From Gammaproteobacteria bacterium (GTDB lineage Bacteria; Pseudomonadota; Gammaproteobacteria; Steroidobacterales; GCA-2729495), in NCBI GenBank assembly GCA_020853135.1, contig JADYZO010000098.1, forward strand, positions 1-45,468: a DNA stretch of 45,468 nucleotides. Reading direction: 5' to 3'. Position numbers and translations under genes: made by a program. The notes beneath the pieces are model-generated. The model was given only the letters and a program-made list of their open reading frames with translations. It searched no databases and was not told the origin of the DNA. Shown in pieces: positions 26,397 through 36,769 of this stretch. Positions within the stretch are counted from its first letter, which is position 1. Every line of letters begins with the position of its first letter.

Positions 26397-28580
26397 ATGA
26401 CAATGGCCGGATTGAACCGCAACATGCCCAATACCGCAGGCACCAGTTTCTGGCAGGAGTGGCGCCGATCCGCTGCCACCGCCCTCAGTACCACCGTACT
26501 GCTCGTGCAGGGGATCGCCTGTGGCGCGGTGCCGGCGGCCACTCCCCCGGCCCACCCCAGCCCGGTGGCGGATGCCCCGGGCATCCTGCAGGCGACCGAC
26601 CGGCAACGCCAGGTCACGCGCATGACGACGCGCTTCGTCGAGCGCTTTCATTACACGCACCAGCCCATCGATGACCGCGCCTCCGAGCAGATCCTGAACA
26701 ACTATCTCCAGGCACTGGACGGCAACCGCCAGTACTTCCTCGAATCCGACATCGTCTACTTCTCGCGTTACCGCCACAGCCTCGACGATGTCCTGGCCTC
26801 CGGCGACATCGAACCCGTCTTCGACATCTTCCGGCTCTATCGCCTGCGCGCCCAGCAGCACCTCGGTTACGCCATCTCCCTGCTGGACAGGTCACCGGAC
26901 TTCACCGTGGACGAGGATTTCCAGTTCGACCGGGAGAAAGCCCCCTGGATCGCCACGCCGCAGGAAATGCAGGACAACTGGCGCCGCCGCGTGAAAAACG
27001 ATGCCATCAGCCTGCTGATGGCGGACAAGACCTGGCCTGAGGCCGCCGGCATCCTGCGCAAGCGCTACGAGCGGGTACTCAAGCGCATCAATGGACTGGA
27101 CAGCGACGAGGTGTTCGAAACCTTCATGAACGCCTTTGCGCGCACGCTCGATCCGCACTCCAGCTATCTGTCGCCGCGCCAGTCCGAGGAACAGCGCATC
27201 CAGATGAGCCTTTCCTACCAGGGCATTGGTGCATCACTGCAACTGGATGACGACGTCGTCAAGATCCTCAACGTCATCCCCGGCGGCCCGGCTGCCATCG
27301 ATGGCCGGTTGAAGGCCAACGACCGCATCACCGGCGTCGGCCAGGGTGCCAGCGGCGACATGGTGGATGTCGTCGGCTGGCAACTCGACGACGTCGTGCA
27401 ACTCATTCGCGGACCCCAGGGCACGACCGTGCGCCTGCAGGTGCTGCCGGCCAATGCGCCCCCGGGCGGCCAGGAGCAGGTGCTCAGCCTCGTCCGCGAC
27501 AAGATCAAGCTGGAGGAGCAGGCCGCCAAGAGCGAGACGCGCACCATCCGGCGCGATGGCCGGGCCATCAAGATCGGCGTCATCACCGTACCGAGCTTCT
27601 ACCAGGATTTCGATGCCCGCAGCCGCGGCGACGAAGACTACCGCAGCACCACGCGCGACGTGCGTCGCCTGCTGGAGGACCTCCAGCGACAGGGCATCGA
27701 AGGACTGGTGATCGACCTGCGCGGCAACGGTGGCGGACTGCTGACCGAGGCAGCGAGCCTGACCGGCCTGTTCGTCGATGGTGGCCCCATCGTGCAACTC
27801 CGCGACGCCAATGGGCGGGTCGAGGTGCTCCCCGATCCCGTGGCCTCGGTCGCCTATGCCGGTCCGCTGGTGGTGCTGGTGGACCGCTTCAGCGCATCGG
27901 CCTCGGAGATCTTCAGCGCCGCCATCCAGGACTATCGCAGGGGCATCATCATCGGGCAGCAGACCTTCGGCAAGGGCACCGTGCAGAACCTTTACCCGCT
28001 GGACCAGTACGCCCGGCGCCCGGCCGAGCCCGGACTCGGGCAGCTGACGCTCACCATCGGCAAGTTCTACCGCGTGACCGGCGGCAGCACCCAGAACCGC
28101 GGGGTGGTGCCCGACATCGCCCTGCCATCGGGCGTCGACCCGGATGAAATCGGCGAGAACAGCCGGGACGGGGCCCTGCCCTGGGACCAGATCAGCGCCA
28201 CGCGCTTTCGTGCTGCGGGGCCACTCAATGCGGCCGTTGCCTACCTGACCCAGCACGAGGTAGAGCGCATGCAGTCCGACCCCGATGTGCGCTACCTCCT
28301 GTCGGGCATCGAGGCACGCGCCGAGATGCGCGCACAGCAGACCGTTTCCCTCAACCTGAAGAAGCGGCTGCAGGAGCGCGAGCGCCAGCGCGCGGAACAG
28401 CTGGCCCGGGAGAACTCCAGGCGCAAGGCCGAGAACCAGCCGGCCGTGGCCTCGCTGGATGACATCCGCCCGGAGGACATTCCCGATGTCCTGCTCAAGC
28501 AGACGACACAGATCCTGGGTGACTACGTGGCACTCGACCAGGCCGACCGGGCGCTGGCCCGCAACGCCGGAACGCGCTGA
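26397..28580 (+). CDS. prc: Carboxy-terminal processing protease Prc (Tsp)
   Basis: Prc is a periplasmic S41 serine protease that trims C-termini and degrades ssrA-tagged or damaged envelope proteins. The 727-residue protein has a signal-like N-terminus, a helical N-domain (about 60-260), a PDZ domain from about 270 (SLSYQGIGASLQL, NVIPGGPA) and the S41 core. The catalytic set matches the E. coli spacing: Ser501, Asp512 and Lys526 in SASASEIF and FGKGTVQ. The DUF3340-type C-terminal region follows. It is slightly longer than E. coli Prc (682). It is transcribed alone. Confidence 0.95.
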   Translation: MTMAGLNRNMPNTAGTSFWQEWRRSAATALSTTVLLVQGIACGAVPAATPPAHPSPVADAPGILQATDRQRQVTRMTTRFVERFHYTHQPIDDRASEQILNNYLQALDGNRQYFLESDIVYFSRYRHSLDDVLASGDIEPVFDIFRLYRLRAQQHLGYAISLLDRSPDFTVDEDFQFDREKAPWIATPQEMQDNWRRRVKNDAISLLMADKTWPEAAGILRKRYERVLKRINGLDSDEVFETFMNAFARTLDPHSSYLSPRQSEEQRIQMSLSYQGIGASLQLDDDVVKILNVIPGGPAAIDGRLKANDRITGVGQGASGDMVDVVGWQLDDVVQLIRGPQGTTVRLQVLPANAPPGGQEQVLSLVRDKIKLEEQAAKSETRTIRRDGRAIKIGVITVPSFYQDFDARSRGDEDYRSTTRDVRRLLEDLQRQGIEGLVIDLRGNGGGLLTEAASLTGLFVDGGPIVQLRDANGRVEVLPDPVASVAYAGPLVVLVDRFSASASEIFSAAIQDYRRGIIIGQQTFGKGTVQNLYPLDQYARRPAEPGLGQLTLTIGKFYRVTGGSTQNRGVVPDIALPSGVDPDEIGENSRDGALPWDQISATRFRAAGPLNAAVAYLTQHEVERMQSDPDVRYLLSGIEARAEMRAQQTVSLNLKKRLQERERQRAEQLARENSRRKAENQPAVASLDDIRPEDIPDVLLKQTTQILGDYVALDQADRALARNAGTR

Positions 28581-28610
28581 GCCACACCACAGGCCCCGTG
28601 GACTGGCGGT

Positions 28611-29657
28611 TCAGCCGAGCAGGACGCCGTAGATGTCCCAGTATTCCTCGACCAGGACGTTGACCTCCAGCACGCGCGCATCCATGCGCTGGGGCTGACC
28701 CGGTTCCGGGAGCACGACCGGCACCGTGGCGAACGAGCCGGCCACCGGGATCGTGTCGGACTCGCGCCGGTACCGGGCCGACTGTCTGAGCAGCTCGGCC
28801 CGGCGCTGGATCAGCGTCCCCATCCGGTCGGGTGCATCCACCCGGCTCGCCACGGCTTCGATGTTGCGCGCCAGCGTCTGGCATCGTTCAGCATCACCGT
28901 AGCTGCTGTCCGCGAGACTGCGGGCGGCGGCCTCCCGCGCCAGGCTGGCGACGTCCCCTTCGCTGAAATGGATCAGCAACTGCTGTGCCAGCGCGATCAC
29001 CGCCAGATTGATGTTGCGCCTGGCCTCGATGCTCAGCCCGGGAAACGGCGCGCCGGATTCGGCCGCCTGCAAGCTGCGCTCTTCCTGGATGCGCGCCACC
29101 TGCTGCTCCAGGCCGTCCAGCGCCGCCTGGATGGCCGCCCGCTGATCCCCAAGGGCACGCCGCCGGAAGGTATTCCAGAACCCGCGCAGCTGCCCGAGGC
29201 GGAGCTCGACCGCATCGAGATCCGTGCGGACCAGGCGCAGGCGCCTTTCGGTTTCGGCAATCCGGCTGTCGATCGCAGCCAGCGCCGCACCCCGGCCCTG
29301 CTCGAACTGCTGGTGCAGGACCTGCTCCTCGCGATCCTGCTGGCGCTCGGACAGCTCGCGGGCGAAGCGCACCATGCGCCGGCGCGACTGCTGCCACACG
29401 CCCCGCAACTGGTAATAGACCACGGCGTTGGCTGCCTCGAGCGGATCGGCCAGCAGGTTCTCCAGCTGCTCCAGGCGCTGCTGGGTGCGCAGGCTGGCGT
29501 TTTCCTGCTGGCGCAGCTGGTCGATGAGCCGGTCATTTTCCCTGCGCAGCTTCGCCAGCTCCTTCTTGAGCCCGGCACGATTCCAGAACAGCTTGAGCAG
29601 CTGCTGGTCGTCAGGCTCCTGCCTGCGCTGCAACAACGGTGGGGCAATCGTGGCCAT
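28611..29657 (-). CDS. Coiled-coil protein of unknown function
   Basis: No family is recognised in this 348-residue protein. Residues about 20-65 (LKKELAKLRRENDRLIDQLR and on) and 110-190 (IDSRIAETERRLRLVRTDLD) are strongly predicted coiled coil, and the remainder is mostly helical with charged residues. There is no signal peptide or membrane segment. ATG 29657 begins a plausible protein (MATIAPPLLQRRQEPDD); the frame stays open upstream to 29783 without conserved look. It is convergent with prc and upstream of the DUF1249 gene on the same strand, 77 bases apart. Confidence 0.75.
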   Translation of the reverse strand: MATIAPPLLQRRQEPDDQQLLKLFWNRAGLKKELAKLRRENDRLIDQLRQQENASLRTQQRLEQLENLLADPLEAANAVVYYQLRGVWQQSRRRMVRFARELSERQQDREEQVLHQQFEQGRGAALAAIDSRIAETERRLRLVRTDLDAVELRLGQLRGFWNTFRRRALGDQRAAIQAALDGLEQQVARIQEERSLQAAESGAPFPGLSIEARRNINLAVIALAQQLLIHFSEGDVASLAREAAARSLADSSYGDAERCQTLARNIEAVASRVDAPDRMGTLIQRRAELLRQSARYRRESDTIPVAGSFATVPVVLPEPGQPQRMDARVLEVNVLVEEYWDIYGVLLG

Positions 29658-29734
29658 GGGAATGCCGCTGCACTCTAGCAGCCGGCCGGCCGGCAGACGT
29701 TGAAGCAGTCGACACTCCCCGGGCCCCTCGCGGG

Positions 29735-30190
29735 CTACCTCGGGGCGTAGGAATGGCCGTTGTCCAGCAGGAAATCCAGCCACTTGGCGAGCGCCATGTT
29801 GCAGGCCCAGCGCCGGTCGATCTCGCCCGGATGCTCGCGGCCCAGTGCGAGGAGGCGCGGGTGGCGCTGGAACCCGGCCCAGCCCGCCACCGCCGCGACC
29901 CGGGCGTCCAGGTACAGGCGGATCGCCACGTCGGGCTCCGCCACGGACCCGCCAGGCTCGTCGAAGAGGTAGGTCAGGCGCAGCAGCCTCGTGTAGCGCG
30001 AGTCCTCTTCCACGGCCAGGTGCAGGTCGTTGTCACGCACCGTTCTCGACACGGCCGGTCCCGGCTGTGTGGCAGGATCGCCCAGCAGCGCACCGAGCTT
30101 GAGGTAATTGCTCTCGTACAGCGAGATCAGGCCACCCAGGGATCCCGGGCGGACCACGCACTGAGGTACGATGTCGCTGTCGACGAGCAT
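29735..30190 (-). CDS. DUF1249 (YqiB-like) protein
   Basis: The 151-residue protein carries the DUF1249 pattern: LISLYESNYLKLGALLGD near the N-terminus, DLHLAVEEDSRYTRLLRLTY in the middle and RWACNMALAKWLDFLLDNGH at the end. Family members such as E. coli YqiB are cytoplasmic proteins of unknown function, often next to nudF and cpdA; neither is here. ATG 30190 gives the family length. It is divergent from the phosphoglucomutase gene with 77 bases between. Confidence 0.85.
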   Translation of the reverse strand: MLVDSDIVPQCVVRPGSLGGLISLYESNYLKLGALLGDPATQPGPAVSRTVRDNDLHLAVEEDSRYTRLLRLTYLFDEPGGSVAEPDVAIRLYLDARVAAVAGWAGFQRHPRLLALGREHPGEIDRRWACNMALAKWLDFLLDNGHSYAPR

Positions 30191-30267
30191 GATTCGAATA
30201 TAGCACAGCCCTTTCCACCCCCTCGCGGGAAGGACGGGCGTCACAACCGGGGCATTTGCCGCCAGGC

Positions 30268-31920
30268 ATGCGTATTGACATGAACGAATTGCAGCTGCGC
30301 ATCGTCCGCTGTCCACCCTTCGCTGACCAGCGCATGGGCACGGCCGGACTGCGCAAGAAGGTCCGCGTGTTCCAGCAGCCACACTACCTGGAGACCTTCA
30401 TCCAGGCCGTGCTCGACACGCTGCAACTGCCACCGGGCGCCATGCTCGTCCTCGGCGGCGACGGGCGCTACTTCAACCGGGAAGCCCTGCAGGTCCTCAT
30501 GCGCCTGACCGCGGCCGCCGGCGTGCGCCACCTGGTCGTCGGCCAGCACGGGCTGCTCTCCACACCGGCAGCATCGAATCTCATCCGCATGCGCAAGGCG
30601 CATGGCGGATTCCTGCTCACCGCAAGCCACAACCCCGGCGGGCCGGACGGCGACTTCGGCATCAAATTCAACATGCCCAACGGCGGCCAGGCGCCGGAAT
30701 CGGTCACCGAGGCCATATTGCGCGCCTCGCAGTCACTGCAGGGCTACCGCATTGCGGAGTTGCCGGCCATCGACCTCTCCCGCTGCGGCGTGCAGCAGCA
30801 CGGTCCACTCGTCATCGAGGTGGTCGACCCGGTCGCGGACTACCAGCAACTGATGGAGCGGTTGTTCGACTTCGACAGGATGGCCGGGTGGGTGCGCGCC
30901 GGCAACCGCATCGTGTTCGACGCCTTCCACGGCATCACCGGGCCTTACGCGCAGCGCATCCTCGGCGGCATGCTGGGCGCCAGTCCGGCGGACCTGCTCC
31001 ACACCGATCCCCTGCCCGACTTCGGCGGGCTGCACCCGGATCCCAACCCGGTCGAAGGCCGCCACCTCGTCGAACTCTGCGCCGGGCCGGACGCCCCCGC
31101 GCTGGCGGCGGCCTCCGATGGTGATGGTGATCGCAACATGATCCTGGGACCCGCCTGCCCGGTCTCGCCAGGGGACAGCGTGGCCATCATGCTCGACGGG
31201 GCCAGCCTGGTCCCCGGGTACCGTCAGGGACTGCCTGGCGTCGCCCGCTCGATGCCGACCAGCCGCGCACTGGATCGGGTGGCTGCCGGCCTCGGCATTC
31301 CCTGTTTCGAGACACCCACCGGCTGGCGCTTCTTCTGCAACCTGCTCGAAGCCGGCCGGATCGGACTGTGTGGCGAGGAGAGCTTCGGCACCGGCTCGTA
31401 CCACGCACGCGAGAAGGATGGACTCTGGGCGGTGCTGTTCTGGATCAACCTGCTGGCAGCGCGTGGCGACACCGTCCCGGGCATCGTCACGGCGCACTGG
31501 CGCCGATACGGCCGGCACTACTACCAGCGCCACGACTACGAGATCCCCGATGCAGCCAGCGCCGCCCGGCTCATGGAGGCACTGCGCAGCCGCGTCGTTG
31601 CACTCGGCGGGACGGCACTGGGCGGCGGGCGCGTCGAACTCGCCGACGACTTCCATTACCACGATCCTGTCGACGGCAGCGAGTCCCCCCGCCAGGGCGT
31701 GCGGATCCTGATGGATGATGGGGCCCGCATCGTCTACCGCCTGTCGGGCACCGGCACCAGCGGGGCGACCCTGCGCACCTACCTCGAGCAGTACCAGCGT
31801 GACCCTGCCGGGCTGTTCTGCAACCCGGGCGAGGTGCTGGCCCCGCTGGGGCGCCTGGCCGCGTCGGTGGCCGCCATCGAAACCCACACGGGACTGCGCC
31901 AGCCGACGATGATCGTCTGA
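30268..31920 (+). CDS. pgm: Phosphoglucomutase
   Basis: The enzyme interconverts glucose 1-phosphate and glucose 6-phosphate, linking glycogen or polysaccharide making to central metabolism. The 550-residue protein is of the eukaryote-like Pgm type. The phosphoserine is Ser120 in LLTASHNPGG, the magnesium loop is SDGDGDRN near 282-289, and the sugar loop GEESFGTGS follows. The C-terminal phosphate-binding domain has RLSGTGTSGATLR. ATG 30268 is chosen over TTG 30256 and ATG 30280; the difference is small. Neighbours ppsR and ppsA place it among gluconeogenic genes. Confidence 0.93.
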   Translation: MRIDMNELQLRIVRCPPFADQRMGTAGLRKKVRVFQQPHYLETFIQAVLDTLQLPPGAMLVLGGDGRYFNREALQVLMRLTAAAGVRHLVVGQHGLLSTPAASNLIRMRKAHGGFLLTASHNPGGPDGDFGIKFNMPNGGQAPESVTEAILRASQSLQGYRIAELPAIDLSRCGVQQHGPLVIEVVDPVADYQQLMERLFDFDRMAGWVRAGNRIVFDAFHGITGPYAQRILGGMLGASPADLLHTDPLPDFGGLHPDPNPVEGRHLVELCAGPDAPALAAASDGDGDRNMILGPACPVSPGDSVAIMLDGASLVPGYRQGLPGVARSMPTSRALDRVAAGLGIPCFETPTGWRFFCNLLEAGRIGLCGEESFGTGSYHAREKDGLWAVLFWINLLAARGDTVPGIVTAHWRRYGRHYYQRHDYEIPDAASAARLMEALRSRVVALGGTALGGGRVELADDFHYHDPVDGSESPRQGVRILMDDGARIVYRLSGTGTSGATLRTYLEQYQRDPAGLFCNPGEVLAPLGRLAASVAAIETHTGLRQPTMIV

Positions 31921-31940
31921 GGCTGCGCGCGGGGCGGCGT

Positions 31941-32792
31941 CTACGGCCGGGTGCGCCGCTCGATCCCGGTGCCCGTGAGAATCCTGCTGGCAATTTCCTC
32001 GATGGAAACCGACGTCGTGTCCACGCAGGGTATCTGGTAGCGCCGGAACAGCGCCTCGGCGCCGCGCAACTCGAAGCGGACCTGCTCGGCGCTCGAGTAG
32101 CGCCCCGCGGGCCGGCGCTCGCGGCGGATCTGCTGGAGGCGTTCGGCCGAGATGGTCAGCCCATACAGCTTCGCGCGGTGCGGCTCGAGGATCTTCGGCA
32201 GCATGCCGGATTCCAGTTCATCCTCCGACAGCGGGTAGTTGGCGGCCAGGACACCATAGGCCAGCGCCAGGTACAGGCAGGTGGGTGTCTTGCCGCTGCG
32301 TGATACGCCGATGAGGATGACATCGGCTTCCCCGTAGTCGGCGGTGCGCGATCCATCGTCATTGCGCAGGGCAAAGTCCGTCGCCGCGATGCGCTGGTCG
32401 TACGCACCCGAATCGTTCATGCCATGCGCCCGGCCGGCGGTGTGCGAGGAGCGGGTCTGCAGTTCCTGCTCCAGCGGTGACAGGAAGGCGTCGAAGAAAT
32501 CGAGGAACAGCCCGGACACCCCGGCGAAGCGCCCCCGCAACTCGTCCTGCACGAGGGTGCTGAAGACGATCGGCCGCCTGCCCTCCTCCGCAGCCACGGC
32601 GTTGATACGGCGCACGACCTCGTCTGCCTTGTCAACCGAATCGATAAATGGCAGAGTCACCTGGTCGAAATCATGCGCCTCGAACTGCGTCAGCAGGCTG
32701 CGACCCAGGGTCTCCGCGGTCACGCCGGTCTGGTCCGAGACAAAAAACACAGTGCGCCTGCCGGCCTTGCCCGGATCGGATTTCTGGCTCAT
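31941..32792 (-). CDS. ppsR: PEP synthetase regulatory kinase/pyrophosphorylase
   Basis: PpsR (DUF299) switches PEP synthase off by ADP-dependent threonine phosphorylation and on by phosphate-dependent dephosphorylation. The 283-residue protein has the N-terminal [20 protein letters not shown] block and the P-loop GVSRSGKT at 162-169. It also has VIGISRS-like and SERL..IRRERR features of the family. ATG 32792 begins MSQKSDPG. It is divergent from ppsA with 47 bases between starts, so the enzyme and its regulator share one control region. Confidence 0.94.
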   Translation of the reverse strand: MSQKSDPGKAGRRTVFFVSDQTGVTAETLGRSLLTQFEAHDFDQVTLPFIDSVDKADEVVRRINAVAAEEGRRPIVFSTLVQDELRGRFAGVSGLFLDFFDAFLSPLEQELQTRSSHTAGRAHGMNDSGAYDQRIAATDFALRNDDGSRTADYGEADVILIGVSRSGKTPTCLYLALAYGVLAANYPLSEDELESGMLPKILEPHRAKLYGLTISAERLQQIRRERRPAGRYSSAEQVRFELRGAEALFRRYQIPCVDTTSVSIEEIASRILTGTGIERRTRP

Positions 32793-32839
32793 CGGCAGGG
32801 ATTGTCCACGTCTGCCACTGCAACACAAGGGAGACCGGC

Positions 32840-35215
32840 TTGGAACCTTACGTGATTCCCCTGGACCGGCTGGGGATGGCCGACATCAACGTGGTCGGCG
32901 GCAAGAATGCCTCGCTCGGCGAGATGATCTGCAACCTGTCCCGGCTTGGCGCGCGCGTGCCGGGCGGCTTTGCCACGACGGCGCAGGCCTACCGGGATTT
33001 CCTCCACCAGGATGGCCTCGGCCAGCGCATCGCCCGGCAGCTCGACGGGCTGGATGTCGATGACGTCACCCGCCTCGCGGAGGCGGGCCGCCAGATCCGC
33101 GAGTGGATCACCGCCACGCCGCTCCCACCGCGTCTGCTGGCGGAAGTCACCGCAGCCTGGCAGGCCATGGACGGCTGCGGTGATGGTTCGCGCTCGGTGG
33201 CGGTACGCTCCTCCGCCACCGCCGAGGACCTGCCCAACGCCTCGTTTGCCGGCCAGCAGGAGACCTTCCTCAACGTCCGCGGCCTGGACGGCGTGACCAG
33301 GGCCATCCACGCGGTGTACGCATCGCTCTACAACGACCGTGCCATCGCCTACCGCGTCCACCAGGGTTTCGCGCACGAGGCCGTTGCGCTGTCCGCGGGC
33401 GTCCAGCACATGGTGCGCAGCGACACGGGCACCAGCGGCGTGATGTTCACGCTGGACACCGAATCCGGCTTTCCCGACGTCGTTTTCATCACCGCCGCCT
33501 GGGGGCTCGGCGAGACCGTCGTGCAGGGTGCGGTGAACCCGGACGAATTCTACGTGTACAAGCCCGCCCTGCGCGCCGGCCGCCGCGCCATCATCCGCCG
33601 GAAGCTCGGCTCGAAGACGCTGAAGATGGTGTACGCCGAACCCGGCAGCGGGGAACGCGTGGTGACCGTGCCAGTGGCGCCTGCGGACTCGGCACGCTTC
33701 TGCGTCAGCGATGACGACCTGCAGACGCTCGCGCGCTATGCGCTGCTCGTGGAGGAGCACTACCGGCGGCCCATGGACATCGAGTGGGGCAAGGACGGCG
33801 TCACCGGGGAGATCTTCCTGCTGCAGGCGCGCCCGGAAACCGTGCAGAGCCGCAGGGGGCAGACCATACAGCGCTACCGGCTGCGCCAGCGCTCGACCAT
33901 CCTCGCCAGGGGCCGCAGCATCGGCTATCGCATCGGCGCGGGCCCGGCACGGGTCATCAATGACGTGGCCGACATGCATCGGGTCAGGCCGGGCGACGTG
34001 CTGGTGGCGGACATGACCGACCCGGACTGGGAACCCGTCATGAAGCGGGCTGCAGCCATCGTCACCAACCGCGGCGGGCGCACCTGTCATGCCGCAATCA
34101 TCGCCCGCGAGCTAGGCATCCCTGCCGTGGTGGGCTGCGGCGATGCCACCGGGCGCATCCGGACCGGCATGCCGGTCACCGCCTCCTGTGCGGAGGGCGA
34201 CGAGGGCTTCGTCTACGAGGGCGTCCTCGACTTCGAGGAGCGCAGGATCGAACTCGACAACCTGCCCCAGCCGCCGGTGAAGCTCATGATGAACGTGGGC
34301 AACCCGGACCGCGCCTTCGATTTCGCGGCAATCCCCAACCACGGCGTCGGCCTTGCGCGCCTGGAGTTCATCATCAACCGGATGATCGGCGTGCACCCGC
34401 GTGCGCTGCTGGAGTTCGCCAGCCTGCGGCCGGAGCTGAAGGAGACCATCCGCGGACAGATGGCCGGCTACGACGATCCGGTGGAGTTCTTCGTCGGCCG
34501 GCTCGCCGAGGGCATCGCCTGCATCGCCGCCGCCTTCGCCCCCAACCCGGTGATCGTGCGGCTGTCGGACTTCAAGAGCAACGAGTATGCGCACCTGATC
34601 GGTGGCCAGCAGTACGAGCCGCGGGAGGAAAACCCCATGCTGGGCTTCCGTGGCGCAGCCCGCTACGTCGCCGAATCCTTCCGTCCCTGCTTCGAGCTGG
34701 AGTGCCGTGCACTGAAGCGCGTACGCGAGGAAATGGGCCTCACCAACGTCGAGGTGATGGTGCCCTTCATCCGCAGCGTCGCCGAGGCGCGGGCGGTCAC
34801 CGGGCTGCTCGCCGCCAATGGCCTGCGCCGCGGCGAGAACGGCCTGCGCGTGATCATGATGTGCGAAGTGCCGACCAACGCGCTGCTGGCCGGACAGTAC
34901 CTGGAGCACTTCGATGGCATGTCCATCGGCTCCAACGACATGACCCAGCTGACGCTGGGCCTCGACCGGGATTCCGGGCTCATCGCCCAGCTGTTCGACG
35001 AGCGTGACGATGCGGTCAAGGCGCTGCTCAGCATGGCCATCCAGGCCTGCCGGAAGCAGGGCAAGTACATCGGCATCTGCGGCCAGGGCCCATCGGACCA
35101 TGCGGACTTCGCTCGCTGGCTGGTGGACCAGGGCATCGAGAGCATCTCGCTCAACCCGGACAGCGTGATCGAGACCTGGCTGTTCCTCGCCGCCCCGCCG
35201 GCAGGCCAGTCATGA
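32840..35215 (+). CDS. ppsA: Phosphoenolpyruvate synthase
   Basis: PpsA makes phosphoenolpyruvate from pyruvate and ATP, the first step of gluconeogenesis from pyruvate. The TTG at 32840, with AAGGGAG seven bases upstream, gives 791 residues, one short of E. coli PpsA (792). No ATG fits. The N-terminal ATP-grasp domain starts [12 protein letters not shown]. The phospho-carrier histidine is His417 in [14 protein letters not shown]. The C-terminal PEP/pyruvate domain ends GICGQGPSD with the catalytic cysteine. The regulated threonine is expected just before the histidine (RT417 region). Its stop overlaps orn by six bases. Confidence 0.95.
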   Translation: MEPYVIPLDRLGMADINVVGGKNASLGEMICNLSRLGARVPGGFATTAQAYRDFLHQDGLGQRIARQLDGLDVDDVTRLAEAGRQIREWITATPLPPRLLAEVTAAWQAMDGCGDGSRSVAVRSSATAEDLPNASFAGQQETFLNVRGLDGVTRAIHAVYASLYNDRAIAYRVHQGFAHEAVALSAGVQHMVRSDTGTSGVMFTLDTESGFPDVVFITAAWGLGETVVQGAVNPDEFYVYKPALRAGRRAIIRRKLGSKTLKMVYAEPGSGERVVTVPVAPADSARFCVSDDDLQTLARYALLVEEHYRRPMDIEWGKDGVTGEIFLLQARPETVQSRRGQTIQRYRLRQRSTILARGRSIGYRIGAGPARVINDVADMHRVRPGDVLVADMTDPDWEPVMKRAAAIVTNRGGRTCHAAIIARELGIPAVVGCGDATGRIRTGMPVTASCAEGDEGFVYEGVLDFEERRIELDNLPQPPVKLMMNVGNPDRAFDFAAIPNHGVGLARLEFIINRMIGVHPRALLEFASLRPELKETIRGQMAGYDDPVEFFVGRLAEGIACIAAAFAPNPVIVRLSDFKSNEYAHLIGGQQYEPREENPMLGFRGAARYVAESFRPCFELECRALKRVREEMGLTNVEVMVPFIRSVAEARAVTGLLAANGLRRGENGLRVIMMCEVPTNALLAGQYLEHFDGMSIGSNDMTQLTLGLDRDSGLIAQLFDERDDAVKALLSMAIQACRKQGKYIGICGQGPSDHADFARWLVDQGIESISLNPDSVIETWLFLAAPPAGQS

Positions 35216-35773
35216 GCCGGTGATGGCACCGGTACGCAGCAGGCCCGCGCGGTAGTGGCGCAACTCGGCGATCGAGTCGCGTATGTCGGCCAGCGCCAGG
35301 TGCGTCGACTCCTTGGTCACGCCGGCCAGCACATCCGGCGCCCACAGGCCGGCCAGGATCTTGAGCGTGCTGACGTCGAGGTTCCTGTAATGGAAGAAGG
35401 CCTCCAGCCGCGGCATCTGCCGCGCCAGGAAGCGCCGGTCCTGGCAGATGCTGTTGCCACACATCGGCGAGGTGTTGGCCGGCAGGTGCTGCGCGAGGAA
35501 CCCCAGCGTGAGGTCTTCCGCATCGGCCATGGCCAGCCGGCTGGCACGCACGCGCTCCACCAGGCCGGAGCGGCCGTGCTGGCGCGTGTTCCACTCGTCC
35601 ATCCGCGCAAGCACCTCGTCGGCGTGGTGGATGGCGAGCACCGGACCCTCGGCAACGACCTCGAGCTCGGTATCGGTCACGATCGTCGCGATCTCGATGA
35701 TGGAATCCTGCTGTGAGTCGAGCCCCGTCATCTCGAGGTCGATCCACACCAGCCTCCCCGCGATCTGGTTCAT
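35210..35773 (-). CDS. orn: Oligoribonuclease
   Basis: Orn clears two-to-five-nucleotide RNA products, including pGpG from c-di-GMP breakdown. The 187-residue protein has the DEDDh exonuclease acids: [10 protein letters not shown] at the N-terminus, later HHADEV and STLKILA, and the [14 protein letters not shown] block with the catalytic histidine and aspartate. ATG 35773 begins [15 protein letters not shown], the usual start; upstream the frame is open but unlike Orn. It converges with ppsA (six-base overlap) and diverges from rsgA. Confidence 0.95.
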   Translation of the reverse strand: MNQIAGRLVWIDLEMTGLDSQQDSIIEIATIVTDTELEVVAEGPVLAIHHADEVLARMDEWNTRQHGRSGLVERVRASRLAMADAEDLTLGFLAQHLPANTSPMCGNSICQDRRFLARQMPRLEAFFHYRNLDVSTLKILAGLWAPDVLAGVTKESTHLALADIRDSIAELRHYRAGLLRTGAITGS

Positions 35774-35869
35774 GCTCCGGCTTCCATCCCGCCCTCGTCC
35801 CGTGCGGATTCTAGCAAAGGGCTGCACACAGCCGCGCCAGCCCCGCGGTGAACTGCCGGGCACGCTGCC

Positions 35870-36769
35870 ATGACCGGCCGGACCGGCCTGGTGGTGGCTG
35901 CCTACGGGCGCCGCGGCCTGCTGGAGGCCGATGGCACACGCTGGCCATTCATCCCCAAGGGCCGTGGCCTGCGGGTGGTCTGCGGCGATCGTGTGCGCTT
36001 CGAGGCGCGCCCGGGTTCCGAGGTGGCGCTGGTCACCCGCATCGAACCGCGCAGCAATGCGCTGGCGCGGCTGCAGGAGGACTCCAGGCGCGGCGAGGTG
36101 ATCGCCGCCAACATCACCCAGCTGGTGGCCGTGTGCGCGCCGCTGCCGGCACCCGAGCCGCTGCTGCTCGACCGCCATGCCTGCACGGCGGAGCTGCTCG
36201 GCTGCCGCTTCCTGCTCGCCTGGAACAAGAGCGATCTCGGCGACCAGCCCGCCAGCAGCGTGGCTGAACTGGCCGGCCTCGGCTATCCGCTGGTGGTGGC
36301 CTCGACCCGGGAGGGCTGCGGCCTGGATGAACTCGCCAGGCAGCTCGCCGGCCAGACGAGCGTGCTGGTCGGCCAGTCCGGCGTGGGCAAGTCATCGATC
36401 ATCAACGCGCTGTTCCCGGGAGCCGGTGCCACGGTTGGCGGGCTGTCGACTGGCACCGCCATGGGCACCCACACCACCACGGCCGTGCTCATGTACGCCT
36501 CCGACTCCACCACGCGCCTGCTCGACACCCCGGGCGTCCGGGACTTCACGCCCGCGTTGCCTGGCGGCCAGCGTCTCGATCAGGGCTTTCGCGAGATGTA
36601 TGCGCTCGCCGCCGGCTGCCGCTTCGGCGATTGCCGTCACCTGCACGAGCCCGGCTGCGCCGTCAAGGCAGCCCTCGCCGGAGGCCAACTCTCCGCCCGC
36701 CGCTACGACAGCTATTGCCGGCTGCTCGCCGCCCTCGCAACGGCAGCGCAGCGTCCGGTCGGCCGCTAG
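35870..36769 (+). CDS. rsgA: Small ribosomal subunit biogenesis GTPase RsgA
   Basis: RsgA is a circularly permuted GTPase that helps finish 30S subunit assembly. The 299-residue protein has an OB fold (about 1-70), then permuted GTPase motifs: G4 NKSD at 119-122, G1 GQSGVGKSS at 168-176, and G3 DTPGVRDF after it. The zinc domain follows with [16 protein letters not shown] (four cysteine/histidine ligands). It starts 97 bases from orn, with which it commonly pairs, and its stop overlaps the recR stop (four bases), convergent. Confidence 0.95.
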   Translation: MTGRTGLVVAAYGRRGLLEADGTRWPFIPKGRGLRVVCGDRVRFEARPGSEVALVTRIEPRSNALARLQEDSRRGEVIAANITQLVAVCAPLPAPEPLLLDRHACTAELLGCRFLLAWNKSDLGDQPASSVAELAGLGYPLVVASTREGCGLDELARQLAGQTSVLVGQSGVGKSSIINALFPGAGATVGGLSTGTAMGTHTTTAVLMYASDSTTRLLDTPGVRDFTPALPGGQRLDQGFREMYALAAGCRFGDCRHLHEPGCAVKAALAGGQLSARRYDSYCRLLAALATAAQRPVGR

